Of a DNA stretch of 64,000 nucleotides, positions 24,765-34,221 are shown piece by piece. The stretch is from Afipia massiliensis (GTDB lineage: Bacteria; Pseudomonadota; Alphaproteobacteria; Rhizobiales; Xanthobacteraceae). Below the pieces are notes generated by a model. The model was not told where the DNA came from and ran no database searches. It saw nothing but the letters and a program-made list of their open reading frames with translations. Made by a program: the position numbers and the translations under genes. Location of the stretch: the NCBI RefSeq assembly GCF_014203115.1, contig NZ_JACHIJ010000001.1, positions 1 to 64,000 on the forward strand. Direction: 5' to 3'. Each line of letters opens with the position of its first letter. Position 1 is the first letter of the stretch.

Positions 24765-26162
24765 TTACTTTTCCCGGAATGCACGCATGAGCTGGTCGCT
24801 GAACGGCTTCGCGAGATAGGATATCATGGTGCGCTCGCCGGTCTGCACAAAAGCCTCGACCGGCATGCCGGGCATCAGCCTGACATCCCCGAGCCGCGCC
24901 ACCTCTTCCGGCGGCAGCGAGACGCGGACAGTATAATAGCTTTGGCCGGTACGCTGGTCGATCGTGGTGTCGGGCGAAATCCGGCTGATGGTCCCGTTCA
25001 GTTCGGGCGTGGTGCGCTGATTGAAGGCGGACAGCCGGAGCAATGTCTTCTGGCCGATCCGCAACTGATCGATGTCCTGCGGATTGACTTTGGCCTCGAC
25101 GGACAGATTGTCGGAGTCCGGCACGATGAGCATGACCGCATCGCCGGCGGTGATGACACCGCCGACGGTGTGGACCGTTGACTGGAGCACCATGCCGTCC
25201 TGCGGCGCGCGGATATCGATGCGGCGCAGCTGATCCTCGGCGGTCACCTTGCGCTCGACGAACTCGCCGATCTTGTCGTTGATCTCGCGCATCTCCTTGG
25301 AGACCTCGCTGGAAAGATCCTTGTCGATCTGGATGATCTGCAGTTCGATTTCGGTGATCTTGCCCTTGGCTTGCGCCTTCTGGGCGACGAATTGCGCACG
25401 GTCGCCGTCGAGCCGTGCTGCGTCCCGCTCGAGAACGGTCAACCGTGAAATCTGCACGAGGTTCTTCGCGAACAGATCGCGGACACCGACAAGCTCCTTC
25501 TGGATGAGTTCAATCTCGCGCGACTTGGCGTTCTCCTGCGCCTCAAGGCCGCCGATCTCCTCCTTGAGCTGTGCGATACGTTCCTTGAGCTGGGCCTTCT
25601 GGTTGACCCGCCCCGATGAGCGCACCTGAAACAGCTTGATCTCGTTGCCGATCAGCGACCGGACATCCGGATTGGCGAACGATTCCATCAGCTCCGGCGG
25701 AAAAGTAATGCGTTCTGCGCCATCCTGCTCCGCCAGCAATCGTGCCCGGCGCGCCCACAGTCCGTCCAGGCCTTTGGTGACGATCGCAAGGCTTGCCTTC
25801 GTGACCGTATCGTCGAGGCGCACCACGACGTCACCGGCCTTGACGCGGTCGCCGTCGCGCGCCCTCACCTCGCCGACCACACCGCCGGTTGGGTGCTGCA
25901 CTTTCTTGACGTTGGAATCGACCACGATGGAGCCCGGTGCAATCAGCGCGCCGGATATCTGTGCGGTCGAGGCCCACCCGCCGATCCCGCACGTCAGCAG
26001 CGTGACGACGACAAGGCCCACGATCAGGTGAAAACGGATTGATCTGCGCGATCCCGGCTGGTCGAGGCTCTTGAAGATGGAGAGGCGCTCCAGCGGTGAA
26101 AACAAGGCGGTGAAGATGCGACGCACAATACCTTCGGTTCTGGCGAGGGGCGGTTTGCTCAT
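24765..26162 (-). CDS. type I secretion membrane-fusion protein (HlyD/PrtE family)
   Basis: A 465-residue periplasmic adaptor linking the ABC exporter to an outer-membrane TolC-type channel. One membrane anchor (LIVGLVVVTLLTCGIGGWAS, about 46-65) is followed by a lipoyl half (GSIVVDSNVKKVQHPTGGVV, VRARDGDRVKAGDVVVRLDD), a long coiled coil (about 165-300: KAQLKERIAQLKEEIGG..., VERKVTAEDQLRRI) and the second lipoyl and beta-barrel (IRAPQDGMVLQ, GMPVEAFVQTGERT). The length is typical. It overlaps the exporter gene by four bases. No TolC homologue is encoded nearby, so a housekeeping channel would complete the machine. Confidence 0.93.
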   Translation of the reverse strand: MSKPPLARTEGIVRRIFTALFSPLERLSIFKSLDQPGSRRSIRFHLIVGLVVVTLLTCGIGGWASTAQISGALIAPGSIVVDSNVKKVQHPTGGVVGEVRARDGDRVKAGDVVVRLDDTVTKASLAIVTKGLDGLWARRARLLAEQDGAERITFPPELMESFANPDVRSLIGNEIKLFQVRSSGRVNQKAQLKERIAQLKEEIGGLEAQENAKSREIELIQKELVGVRDLFAKNLVQISRLTVLERDAARLDGDRAQFVAQKAQAKGKITEIELQIIQIDKDLSSEVSKEMREINDKIGEFVERKVTAEDQLRRIDIRAPQDGMVLQSTVHTVGGVITAGDAVMLIVPDSDNLSVEAKVNPQDIDQLRIGQKTLLRLSAFNQRTTPELNGTISRISPDTTIDQRTGQSYYTVRVSLPPEEVARLGDVRLMPGMPVEAFVQTGERTMISYLAKPFSDQLMRAFREK

Positions 26163-27922
26163 GGTTGGCCTCCTCCCTTGTCCGACACGATCTTGATGGC
26201 GGGTGGGGTTGCGACGGGGCGTTGCAACACCTGGCCAAGGACAGCCTCCTTGGGTCCGAACGCCTGAACCCGCCCGTCCTTCAAGACCAGAACGAGATCG
26301 ACGCTCTCGATGCCGATCGGGCGATGGGCGACCACGACAACGACGCCGCCGCGCGCTCGCACGCCGAGGATAGCCTTGTTCAGCGCCACATCGCCTTCGC
26401 TGTCGAGGTTGGAGTTCGGCTCATCCAGCACCACGAGAAATGGATTGCCGTAGAGCGCTCGCGCCAGCGCGATGCGCTGGGCCTGCCCCGCCGACAGCAC
26501 GCTGCCCTGATCGCCGATCTGGGTGTCGTAGCCGTCCTTCATGCCGATGATCAGGTCGTGGACGCGCGCTTCCCGGGCGGCAGCAATGATGCTTTCCGGC
26601 GACGCATCGTCTTCGAAGCGCGAAATGTTCTGGGCAATGGTGCCGGCGAACAACTCCACATCCTGCGGCAGGTAGCCGATATGGCGGCCGAGGATTTCCG
26701 GCGACCATTGGTCGAGCGCCGCGCCGTCGAGCCGCACCTTGCCGCGCAGCGGCTGCCAGACGCCGACCAGCGCCCGCACCAGCGAGGATTTGCCCGATCC
26801 GCTGGGCCCGATGACGCCGACACCCTGACCTGCCTCAAGTGCAAACGTGATGTCCTGCCCCACCACCTTCTGTTCGCCCGGGGGCGCGATGGTGAGCGCC
26901 TCGACGGAGACCTTGTTGGCCGGGGTTTCCAGCAGCGTCGGAGCACCCTGCTCCGGCAGCATGCCCAGCAGCCGGTTGAGCCGGTGCCAGCTTTGCCGGG
27001 CGGCCACGAAACCCTTCCAGTGCGCGATGGCGAGATCGACCGGCGCCAGCGCCCGGGCGCTGAGGATCGACCCGGCTATGATGATGCCCGCAGTGGCCTG
27101 CTGGTTGATGACCAGATACGCGCCGACGCCGAGCACGGCCGATTGCAGCATCATGCGCATCACCTTGGCGATGGCGCCGAGACCGCCCGCGACGTCGCTG
27201 GCCCGCTGATTGCTCGAGAGGTAGTCGCGGTTGGACTCCTCCCATCGCCGGCCAACGCGGCCGGCCATGCCCATTGCCGCCAGCACCTCGGCATTGCGGC
27301 GGCTCGCCAGCGCGAGGTCCTGCCGGCGCATCGCCAGGCCCGTGGAGCGCTTCATGGGATCGTTGGTCAGGTATTCGGTCAGGATGGTCAGAGCGATCAG
27401 GATAATGGCGCCGACCAGCGCGGTCACGCCGATCAGGGGATGGAAGGCGAAACAGATCGCGAGATAAAGCGGCAGCCACGGCAGGTCGAACAGCGCGCCC
27501 GGCCCCATGCCCGAGAGGAACGACCGGACGTTGTCGAGATCGCGCAGCGGCTGCAGGCCCTCGCTGCGATTACCCACGAGCAGCGGCATCCGCACGACAA
27601 TGTCATAGACGCGGCGACTGAGCATTTCGTCGAGCGCGGACCCGATCCGGATCAGGATGCGGCCGCGGATCACATCGAGGATACCCTGGACGACGTAGAG
27701 ACCGCCCGCCAGCACGATCAGCCCCACCAGCGTCGGAATGCTACGGCTTGGCAGCACCCGGTCGTAGACCTCCAGCATGAAGAACGAGCCGGTCAGGTAG
27801 AGTATGTTGATGACGCAGCTCATCACACCGACGCCGACAAATGCGCTGCGGCAGGCGCGCAGCGCCGCGCCCAGTTCGGAACGGGGCGAATGAGCGTGAC
27901 CTGATGTCTTAGCGGACTGCAT
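26159..27922 (-). CDS. type I secretion ABC exporter (PrtD family permease/ATPase)
   Basis: A 587-residue fused membrane and ATPase protein. About six membrane helices lie in residues 25-300 (starting VGVGVMSCVINILYLTGSFF). The nucleotide-binding domain carries Walker A GPSGSGKSS (about 374), the signature LSAGQAQRIALARAL (about 474) and Walker B VVLDEPNSNLD (about 497), plus a switch His in VAHRP. There is no N-terminal C39 peptidase, so it exports substrates with an uncleaved C-terminal signal, as both giant RTX-type proteins in this window have. It lies 144 bases after the substrate gene and overlaps the fusion-protein gene. Confidence 0.93.
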   Translation of the reverse strand: MQSAKTSGHAHSPRSELGAALRACRSAFVGVGVMSCVINILYLTGSFFMLEVYDRVLPSRSIPTLVGLIVLAGGLYVVQGILDVIRGRILIRIGSALDEMLSRRVYDIVVRMPLLVGNRSEGLQPLRDLDNVRSFLSGMGPGALFDLPWLPLYLAICFAFHPLIGVTALVGAIILIALTILTEYLTNDPMKRSTGLAMRRQDLALASRRNAEVLAAMGMAGRVGRRWEESNRDYLSSNQRASDVAGGLGAIAKVMRMMLQSAVLGVGAYLVINQQATAGIIIAGSILSARALAPVDLAIAHWKGFVAARQSWHRLNRLLGMLPEQGAPTLLETPANKVSVEALTIAPPGEQKVVGQDITFALEAGQGVGVIGPSGSGKSSLVRALVGVWQPLRGKVRLDGAALDQWSPEILGRHIGYLPQDVELFAGTIAQNISRFEDDASPESIIAAAREARVHDLIIGMKDGYDTQIGDQGSVLSAGQAQRIALARALYGNPFLVVLDEPNSNLDSEGDVALNKAILGVRARGGVVVVVAHRPIGIESVDLVLVLKDGRVQAFGPKEAVLGQVLQRPVATPPAIKIVSDKGGGQP

Positions 27923-28066
27923 CGATACCTGGCTTGCCGGCTGCTGTCAGAACGCCAATCTGCGGTTCATGAATCGTGCGCGGCGACGGGTCCATCATGC
28001 CATGACACGGGTGGGGATTGCAGCCGGAAACATGATCGAAGTTAATGTTTCCGCCCCTCCCGCTCA

Positions 28067-31000
28067 TCAGGCGTGGAGGATGAAATCGCTCGCATTCAGC
28101 GCAGTAACGCCCTTCAGGAGCACGGTATCCGTGTTGCCGTTGAGGTGGAGCAGCAGGTCTGCGCCTCCGGTGCCGACATGCTCCGCTGTGGACAGCAATG
28201 TCGTCAGCGCGGACGCAGTCATGCCTGAGAGCGCTTTGAGGTCGATCTTGTCGGACCCGATCGAAAAATCCATGATCGTGTCTTGCCCGGAAGCCGGCGC
28301 GAACACGAAGTTATCCCGACCCGCCGTCTCGACGAGCGTTTCGTTCGCGCTGGTGCTCGCTATTTCGGTGACGCCGTTAATCGTGAAGCTGATGTCTTTA
28401 GACGTACCGTCCTGCGACTGAATCGTGAAAACATCCAAGCGCGTTTGGACGCCCGTCAGAGCTTGAACGCTCGGGTTTGAGTTGAGAACCGAATAGACGT
28501 ACTGACCGTCCGCCTGAAGCGACAAGGTTCCGAGGTTGGTGTGACCAGTTGCATTCGCGACGGTCGTGTTGAAAGAGTCGGCGCTATCGACATCTGAAAT
28601 CGACAGCATACCGGAAGCAACAAGATTTCCTGCGGAATCAGTGACGCCCTCGCGGACTTCGGCCATTAGCGGGTTGCCGATGACTGCAGCATCATTTGCG
28701 CCAGTGACATTCACTGTGAACGTCGCGGTGCCGCTCGCGTCGTGGACGTCGGTCGTTTGCACCGTGAAGGTGTCCGTATAGTTGTCGGCGTTCAGCGCGT
28801 TGATCGCAGCCGCGTTCGGGACATAGTTGTAGGTGCCGTTGCTGTTGACCGTCAGCGAGCCATACTGGCCGACGACCGCAGAATTTCCATAGGTGCTCGT
28901 TGTGGAATCGTATGCCGTATACGTTAACGAAGCCGTCTCTCCGCTATCGGGATCGGAACCGACGAGCGAACCCGACTGTGTAACGAAGGTATCAGCAGCA
29001 ACTGTGTCGACGAGGATGGCCGGCGTTGTAACCGCAGCAACTGTCGGCGCATCGTTCGCGCCGGCGTAGGTGACCGTCACCTGCTGAGTTGCTGACGTTC
29101 CATTCGCTACGACGCCATGGAAGTCCTGGACGATGATGTCGTAAGTAACGGTAAGCGTGTCGCCATCCGCCAGGAAATCCAGCGCGCTGTCCGTGATCTT
29201 GTACGTCCAGTCAATCGACCCGATGCCCGTGCCTGTGCTGTCGTGCGGTACAACGGTTTGCGTACTCGCTGCCGTCAAGGCGGCTATCTGCAATCCGGTT
29301 AGCGTACCCCCGGTCCATACGAAACTGGCGGCCGATTGCGTGACCTGATGCGTGTCGCTGTAGTCAGCATCGAAAAATCCAATCGTGCCGCCGACAGCGT
29401 CCAGCGACGTCGAACCGGTTACGCCTGTTTGTTCGGCCGAAGCCGCAGTTGCCGCCGCCGATGAGGTTCCGATCTCCGGCGCGTCGTTGGTGCCGGTGAT
29501 CGTCACTGTGACAGTCTGAGTCCCGGTGGCACCGGTATGGTCAGTAATGCCAACCGTATAGGTGAGCGTTACAACCTCTCCTTCCGCGAGGTAATTGAAG
29601 GTCGTAAAGTCGGCATCGAAGTCGAAACTCGCCGAGCCTGAAGACGTGCCTACAGCCTTCTGCGCCGATACTGCCGTCAGCAAGTCATAAAACATGCCGC
29701 TGGTTTGCGCGCCGGCTGGCATGAACGGTGGCAGCACGCCGGTTACGGTTACATTCTGGACCGAGGCGACATGGCCGGTATCCGTCAGATCCACATCCGT
29801 GAAATCCACTGCGATGATCTGCTGCAGCGAACTCGTATCGGCTTGTTCATCGAATGCCACGCCGGTGATCGCAGCGACGCTCGGCGCATCGTTTGTGCCG
29901 GTAATCGTGACATCGAAGGTCGCGGGCGTGGTGCCGCCGTCGCCATCGCTGACGGTGACCGTGTAGGTCAGCTTGATGGTTTCCCCGGACGCCAGATAAT
30001 CGAACGCGGTCGAGGGAGCGGAAAATCCAAGATCGACCGAACCGGCCGAAGAGCCGGCGGCCTTGGTCGCCGTGATCGGCGTCACCAGTGCGATCAGTTG
30101 TGCCGGCATCAGCGAAAGTCCCGCCGTCACGCCTGCCGTTGTCACGGCAGTGACGGACGCGGTGTGGCCCACATCGCTGAGATCGACGTCGCCAAACGTG
30201 ACATGGATCGGCGACGCCAGCGTAAGTGCGCCGGTATCGGTCTGTTCATTCAACGACGTGGCAGCAATCGCGTCGATGACCGGCGCGTCATTGGTACCGG
30301 TGATCGTGATGGTCACTGTCTGGGTGACGAAGGCACCGTGTTCGTCGGTGATTGTGATGGTGTAGACCTGAGTAATGGTCTGACCTTCGGCCAGCGACTG
30401 CAGCGTGGGGTCGTTCTCGTCCAACGTGAAGTGCCAGCCGACAGTTCCGGTATTGATGGTATCCGTTTCGTTCTCCACCACCGGGCCGATAGTGAAAGTA
30501 CCGATGTGCGCGTTCGGTCCAAAGCCAGGCAAGCTGGGATTGGAGATCGGGTTCAGGGTCGAGCCCGAGGTCGACGATGTGAACACGACTCCGGCCTGAT
30601 GGCCGTCGGACAGATCGACGTCCCGGAACGTGATCGTTCCATTCTTTACAATCGCGTGGTCAGGGGTGACGAGCGCGTCCTCTTTGACTGCGCCGACAAC
30701 GTCCGACAGCGAAAGAACGATCGTCGGTGCGCCATTGTCATTCGGCACATCGTTGTCGCCGGTAATCGTGATCGGAATGATCACGTTCGCGACGTCGGGC
30801 CCTGACCGTGACGTGACCTGAATCATGAAGGTCACGCTCTCGCCGTCGCCCAGAAAATTGAAACCCAGCCGATCGAACGTGATCACACCGGTGGTCTGGT
30901 TGATGTGCAGAAATTGCGTAAGAAAGTTCGCGCTGAGATTCGGGTTGGTGCTGACGGCGCTCTTGATGATCGCGCTGCCTGCCACGAACGGAGTCGCGGT

Positions 31001-32281
31001 GTCGTAGAACGGCGCGTTGCCGATGTCAGGATCGTCGATATGGACAAGATCGGATATCTTGAAAGATTCAACCGCCGTGTCGAACGACTGCTCTGACAGG
31101 ATCGACGACGCCGAGAACTGCGCCTTGGTGTTGTAGAAAATCCTGTTCTGGTAGGTCGTGATCCCGGTCAGCGGATCGGTCACGGCAAAACGCAACTCGA
31201 TCTGCGTCAGGAACGTCTGCTTATTGTTGGAGTTGGTCGTGAAAAGAATTTCGGCGAGGTTGTTGCCGCTGGTGTTCGATCCGAACTTGGGCATCTTCGG
31301 ATTGGAATCGTCCGGATTGTAGTTCGGAAAGTAAAGCTGGAAGACCTGCTGGATGATAGCCTTCTCGGCCTGCTGGTCGGCAAGCGTCTTGAGCTGCTCG
31401 ATCGCGGTCGGAGGCTGACCGATGCCGAGGCTCGACACGAAGGTCACCTGCCCGGCCTGTGACACGGTGCCGATCAACTGACCGGTGACCTTGTCGTAAA
31501 GATTGAACGATCCCGTGGTGCCGTCCGGCTCAACGAGCACAGAGAACTTTGTCGGCCCATCATTGGCCGCGATTTCGACCAGCACAGCAGTGCCGCGAAT
31601 GCCCATCGTGGCCACCGGCGTTTCAACGCGCATGTTGCCGTTCTTGGCAGTCTGGCCGGCGACGAAGGTGACGGTGCCCTGAACAAGGCTCATCAGCGAC
31701 GAGTTCGACGATCCGTTCGGATCGAAGATCATCTCGTTGAGAACCATGCGCGCGTTCGAGGTCATGCCGAACGCGCTGCCGTCAACGAAGGTCATGCCGA
31801 TCGAGGAATTCGATCCGGTCTGGATCACATCGCCCTTCTGCACGGCGGCGCCGATCTGCAGTTCGACGGAGACGCCGTTCCGGATCACGGATGCGCTGCC
31901 GGACATCTTCTGGACGGTACCGATCACCGTGCCTGCCGCAGGTGCAGCTGTTGCCTGAGCGTAGTGAACGTGTCCGGTCAATGCATCGACGATATGACCG
32001 CCGAGCGTCGCGCCGTCTTTCGTCGACAGGGCGGGTCGCGTTTCACCCTTGAAGTAATTGCCGACGACGAACTTCTGGTTGTTCCCTGAGATGATCAGGT
32101 CGCTGCCGATCCGGGTGTAGTCGCCGGAAAACAGCAGATGTGCATCAGGAACGACAACATGGCTGTCGGATGCGTGGTGTTGGACGAAGCCTGGCTTTGA
32201 ATCGAACGTAAAACGCTCGCCACCCAGTGATACCGGGGAGTCGTGCGAAAATTCGGAATCAAATGGTCCGGCGAAATTCAA
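28067..32281 (-). CDS. large type I secreted FecR/VCBS-repeat protein, probable adhesin
   Basis: A 1,404-residue protein beginning with TTG 32281 (AGGG just upstream; an in-frame stop lies further up and the first internal ATG is beyond residue 160). Residues 42-80 repeat the N-terminal module of the 3,600-aa protein (HVVVPDAHLLFSGDYTRIGS). P114-A115-A116-G117 follows, then a FecR-like domain from about 119 to 240 (GTVQKMSGSASVIRNG, KGDVIQTG, VDGSAFGM, TPVATMGIRGT). From about 530 to 1280 run VCBS/cadherin-like repeats (ITGTNDAP linkers). The C-terminus is a type I target: NFVFAPASGQDTIMDF, SDKIDL, ending ALNASDFILHA. It is the first gene of the secretion operon and its obvious cargo. The AAG lies where a LapG-type protease could cut. 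Confidence 0.9.
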   Translation of the reverse strand: MNFAGPFDSEFSHDSPVSLGGERFTFDSKPGFVQHHASDSHVVVPDAHLLFSGDYTRIGSDLIISGNNQKFVVGNYFKGETRPALSTKDGATLGGHIVDALTGHVHYAQATAAPAAGTVIGTVQKMSGSASVIRNGVSVELQIGAAVQKGDVIQTGSNSSIGMTFVDGSAFGMTSNARMVLNEMIFDPNGSSNSSLMSLVQGTVTFVAGQTAKNGNMRVETPVATMGIRGTAVLVEIAANDGPTKFSVLVEPDGTTGSFNLYDKVTGQLIGTVSQAGQVTFVSSLGIGQPPTAIEQLKTLADQQAEKAIIQQVFQLYFPNYNPDDSNPKMPKFGSNTSGNNLAEILFTTNSNNKQTFLTQIELRFAVTDPLTGITTYQNRIFYNTKAQFSASSILSEQSFDTAVESFKISDLVHIDDPDIGNAPFYDTATPFVAGSAIIKSAVSTNPNLSANFLTQFLHINQTTGVITFDRLGFNFLGDGESVTFMIQVTSRSGPDVANVIIPITITGDNDVPNDNGAPTIVLSLSDVVGAVKEDALVTPDHAIVKNGTITFRDVDLSDGHQAGVVFTSSTSGSTLNPISNPSLPGFGPNAHIGTFTIGPVVENETDTINTGTVGWHFTLDENDPTLQSLAEGQTITQVYTITITDEHGAFVTQTVTITITGTNDAPVIDAIAATSLNEQTDTGALTLASPIHVTFGDVDLSDVGHTASVTAVTTAGVTAGLSLMPAQLIALVTPITATKAAGSSAGSVDLGFSAPSTAFDYLASGETIKLTYTVTVSDGDGGTTPATFDVTITGTNDAPSVAAITGVAFDEQADTSSLQQIIAVDFTDVDLTDTGHVASVQNVTVTGVLPPFMPAGAQTSGMFYDLLTAVSAQKAVGTSSGSASFDFDADFTTFNYLAEGEVVTLTYTVGITDHTGATGTQTVTVTITGTNDAPEIGTSSAAATAASAEQTGVTGSTSLDAVGGTIGFFDADYSDTHQVTQSAASFVWTGGTLTGLQIAALTAASTQTVVPHDSTGTGIGSIDWTYKITDSALDFLADGDTLTVTYDIIVQDFHGVVANGTSATQQVTVTYAGANDAPTVAAVTTPAILVDTVAADTFVTQSGSLVGSDPDSGETASLTYTAYDSTTSTYGNSAVVGQYGSLTVNSNGTYNYVPNAAAINALNADNYTDTFTVQTTDVHDASGTATFTVNVTGANDAAVIGNPLMAEVREGVTDSAGNLVASGMLSISDVDSADSFNTTVANATGHTNLGTLSLQADGQYVYSVLNSNPSVQALTGVQTRLDVFTIQSQDGTSKDISFTINGVTEIASTSANETLVETAGRDNFVFAPASGQDTIMDFSIGSDKIDLKALSGMTASALTTLLSTAEHVGTGGADLLLHLNGNTDTVLLKGVTALNASDFILHA

Positions 32282-32848
32282 ACCCTGCCCGCCCGTATCA
32301 AAAAGTTTATTGTTAAGAAATTGAGAATTCGCAATTCATAGCATCAAAGGCCGCAGCCCCATAGAGGATTGAACTAAACGGCATGGTTTTACATACCTCC
32401 GTTAAGTACAATTACGGGATGATGACTTGGTCTTTCAGGCGTTACTTTCCAAATCTATGAAATAGAACCGATATTTTATGCTGTCCCGCACCATAAGCGA
32501 TCAATTAACAAGGCATAATCAAGCCTAGAGACCAAACGGCCGCCTCAAGGACAATTAGTCAAAACTCAATCTATACTTCAAAACTTGTGCGCTAAACTCA
32601 AACAAAACAGTCAGCGAAACACCGATTACTGCTGAGACGCGGATTTAGCATCCGGGCGCCTACGCGTTAGCTCTATCTACAATTTTAGGCAATGTCGTCA
32701 ACATTAGTTCCGCATATTTGAATCCAGTTGGCCGATTTGTCCGGTGTTTAAGCCGCCGAAAAGGGGACCACGCCTAATCCTTGTGACGAAATGATCCGGT
32801 CACGAGCGCGCATATCTTTGCAGCCGATGTCCGGACAAGGGGCGTCAC
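32282..32848. other. AT-rich divergent intergenic region (promoters)
   Basis: 567 bases separating the secreted-protein gene (leftward) from the cysteine-protease gene (rightward). It is clearly more AT-rich than its surroundings and must hold both promoters. I see no gene, no strong hairpin and no promoter element that I can place with confidence. The size leaves room for regulator sites. Confidence 0.45.
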
Positions 32849-33706
32849 ATGTCGGCTTTCACTGCAGCGCGCGCAGGCGCGGTAGCATTTATCTGTATTT
32901 TCAACATGTTGGGCACACCGACGCATGCGGCGGCTTATGCCCTGCGCGAGAGCCCGGCCGGTGCCGAGGACGCCCCCGCACCTGCCCCTGCCGAGCCTTT
33001 CGGGCTTTCAACCTCCGCCCTGACCGACGGCCCCCTTCGCGCCAAATGGCTGGCAGCCGAGCGCGCCATTGCGGCCGAAGCGGACATTATCGCTGGCTGC
33101 GCCAGCGATCCGGCACATTGCACGTCCCAGCCGGCGCATCGATTCCTCGAAATCGTCAACGCCGCCGCTGCCCGCGAAGGTCTTGCCCGCCTGGGTGAGA
33201 TCAACCGCGCGATCAATCTCGCCATCCGGCCGGTCAGCGACCGGGCGCAGTACGGTGTCGAGGACCACTGGTCCTCACCGCTGGCCACTCTGGCGGCGGG
33301 GGCCGGTGACTGCGAGGACTATGCAATCGCAAAGCTGGTTGCGCTTCGCGCGGCCGGCGTCGCGGCGGAGGACCTCCGCCTCGTTATCATTCGCGAGAAC
33401 GCGACCGGCGACGACCACGCCGTGGTCGCGGCACGGTCCGGCGGTCATTGGCGCGTGCTGGATAACCGCACGTTCCTGATGATCCAGGACAACGGGTTCG
33501 GCAAATACCGGCCGCTGTTTGCAATCGACGCGGAAGGCGCAAAACGCTTTGAACAGCCGATGTATGCGAATGCTGCACCGATCACGCAGTCCCGCCCCGC
33601 CGAGATCGAGACGCGCAATCCCGTCGCCGATGCCGGCGCAACGGCGGTCGGATCGAACACGGCGACTGTTGCGTTCGACGAGTTCTGTATGACGCTTGCG
33701 CTGTAA
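32849..33706 (+). CDS. periplasmic transglutaminase-like cysteine protease (BTLCP, LapG class)
   Basis: A 285-residue protein of the bacterial transglutaminase-like cysteine proteinase family (COG3672). A signal peptide (about 1-27, MSAFTAARAGAVAFICIF..., cut near THAAAYA) exports it to the periplasm. The triad is visible: C155 in GAGDCEDYAIAKL, H190 in DDHAVVAA, D206 in RVLDNRTF. LapG, the studied member, cuts large adhesins after an Ala-Ala pair in an N-terminal [TAP]AAG site and so frees them from the outer membrane. Here the gene diverges from a giant type I substrate with PAAG at residues 114-117, which makes that protein its likely target. No LapD is encoded in the window. Confidence 0.88.
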   Translation: MSAFTAARAGAVAFICIFNMLGTPTHAAAYALRESPAGAEDAPAPAPAEPFGLSTSALTDGPLRAKWLAAERAIAAEADIIAGCASDPAHCTSQPAHRFLEIVNAAAAREGLARLGEINRAINLAIRPVSDRAQYGVEDHWSSPLATLAAGAGDCEDYAIAKLVALRAAGVAAEDLRLVIIRENATGDDHAVVAARSGGHWRVLDNRTFLMIQDNGFGKYRPLFAIDAEGAKRFEQPMYANAAPITQSRPAEIETRNPVADAGATAVGSNTATVAFDEFCMTLAL

Positions 33707-33755
33707 GGCAACGCACAAGGTTCGGCCAGATTGACTCCCGGTCCAATCAATTCAC

Positions 33756-33832
33756 CTAGTGGAGTGGATTTGACATTCGCGACCCACCAGCCGGAGGTTC
33801 GCAACGCGAATGTCAAATCCAAAACTCCACTA
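33756..33832. repeat. CTAGTG-tipped palindromic repeat, pair 1 copy a
   Basis: Long imperfect hairpin: TAGTGGAGT...TTTGACATTCGC on the left, GCGAATGTCAAA...ACTCCACTA on the right, with a 25-base loop. It sits between converging genes (33706 and 33933), so it may also end transcription from both sides. Same plan as the elements at 33848, 47568 and 47655. Confidence 0.85.
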
Positions 33833-33847
33833 CAAACCTATATTTGC

Positions 33848-33921
33848 TAGTGGTCCTTCCATTCTAACATTCGCAAAATCGTACGCCGAAACGGGATGCG
33901 AATGTTAGAATCGGACCACTA
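33848..33921. repeat. CTAGTG-tipped palindromic repeat, pair 1 copy b
   Basis: TAGTGGTCC...ATTCTAACATTCGCA on the left pairs with TGCGAATGTTAGAAT.GGACCACTA on the right. It lies 15 bases after copy a and 11 bases from the stop codon of the small gene at 33933. The stem sequence differs from copy a, but the tips (TAGTGG) and inner arm (ACATTCGC) agree. Confidence 0.85.
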
Positions 33922-33932
33922 TTGTCCATCGC

Positions 33933-34130
33933 TCAGGTCTTGGCGATGCTCTGGATGGTCGCGACAAACAGCAGCGCCGCGAGGGTGACGAGCACCCATC
34001 CCGGGTTGTCGCACAGGACCGCTCCCTGAACACAGATTTGGTCGGCTAATGGCCAGCCGCGGTTCCGTGTTGCACCTGCGAGCAGGAAAATACCGCCCGC
34101 GCCGGAAATTGCGAGAATGAGCTGACGCAT
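33933..34130 (-). CDS. small two-helix membrane protein
   Basis: A 65-residue protein from ATG 34130, preceded by a strong AAGGAG. Two hydrophobic segments (LILAISGAGGIFLLAGA and WVLVTLAALLFVATIQSIA) flank a short loop with two cysteines (ICVQGAVLC). No family recognised. Monocistronic between the paired repeats and the dehydrogenase gene. Confidence 0.65.
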   Translation of the reverse strand: MRQLILAISGAGGIFLLAGATRNRGWPLADQICVQGAVLCDNPGWVLVTLAALLFVATIQSIAKT

Positions 34131-34221
34131 GGATACACTCCTTTCCGCCGCCCATGTTCGGCGCGAAGGAGTGAATCAATGCTTGTTTCGACCGATGAAA
34201 CATCGGTCCTTCACGCAAAAT

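Noticed and set aside
23382-25181. A 599-codon plus-strand frame rich in Arg, Gln and His
   Set aside because: Antisense to the adenylate cyclase and fusion-protein genes; no family resemblance and a composition typical of shadow frames.
26165-27904. A 579-codon plus-strand frame
   Set aside because: Antisense to the ABC exporter gene and made of Arg/Asp/His-rich sequence without domains.
33756-33921. CRISPR array
   Set aside because: The repeats are two long self-pairing hairpins with no regular short direct repeats, no spacers and no cas genes.
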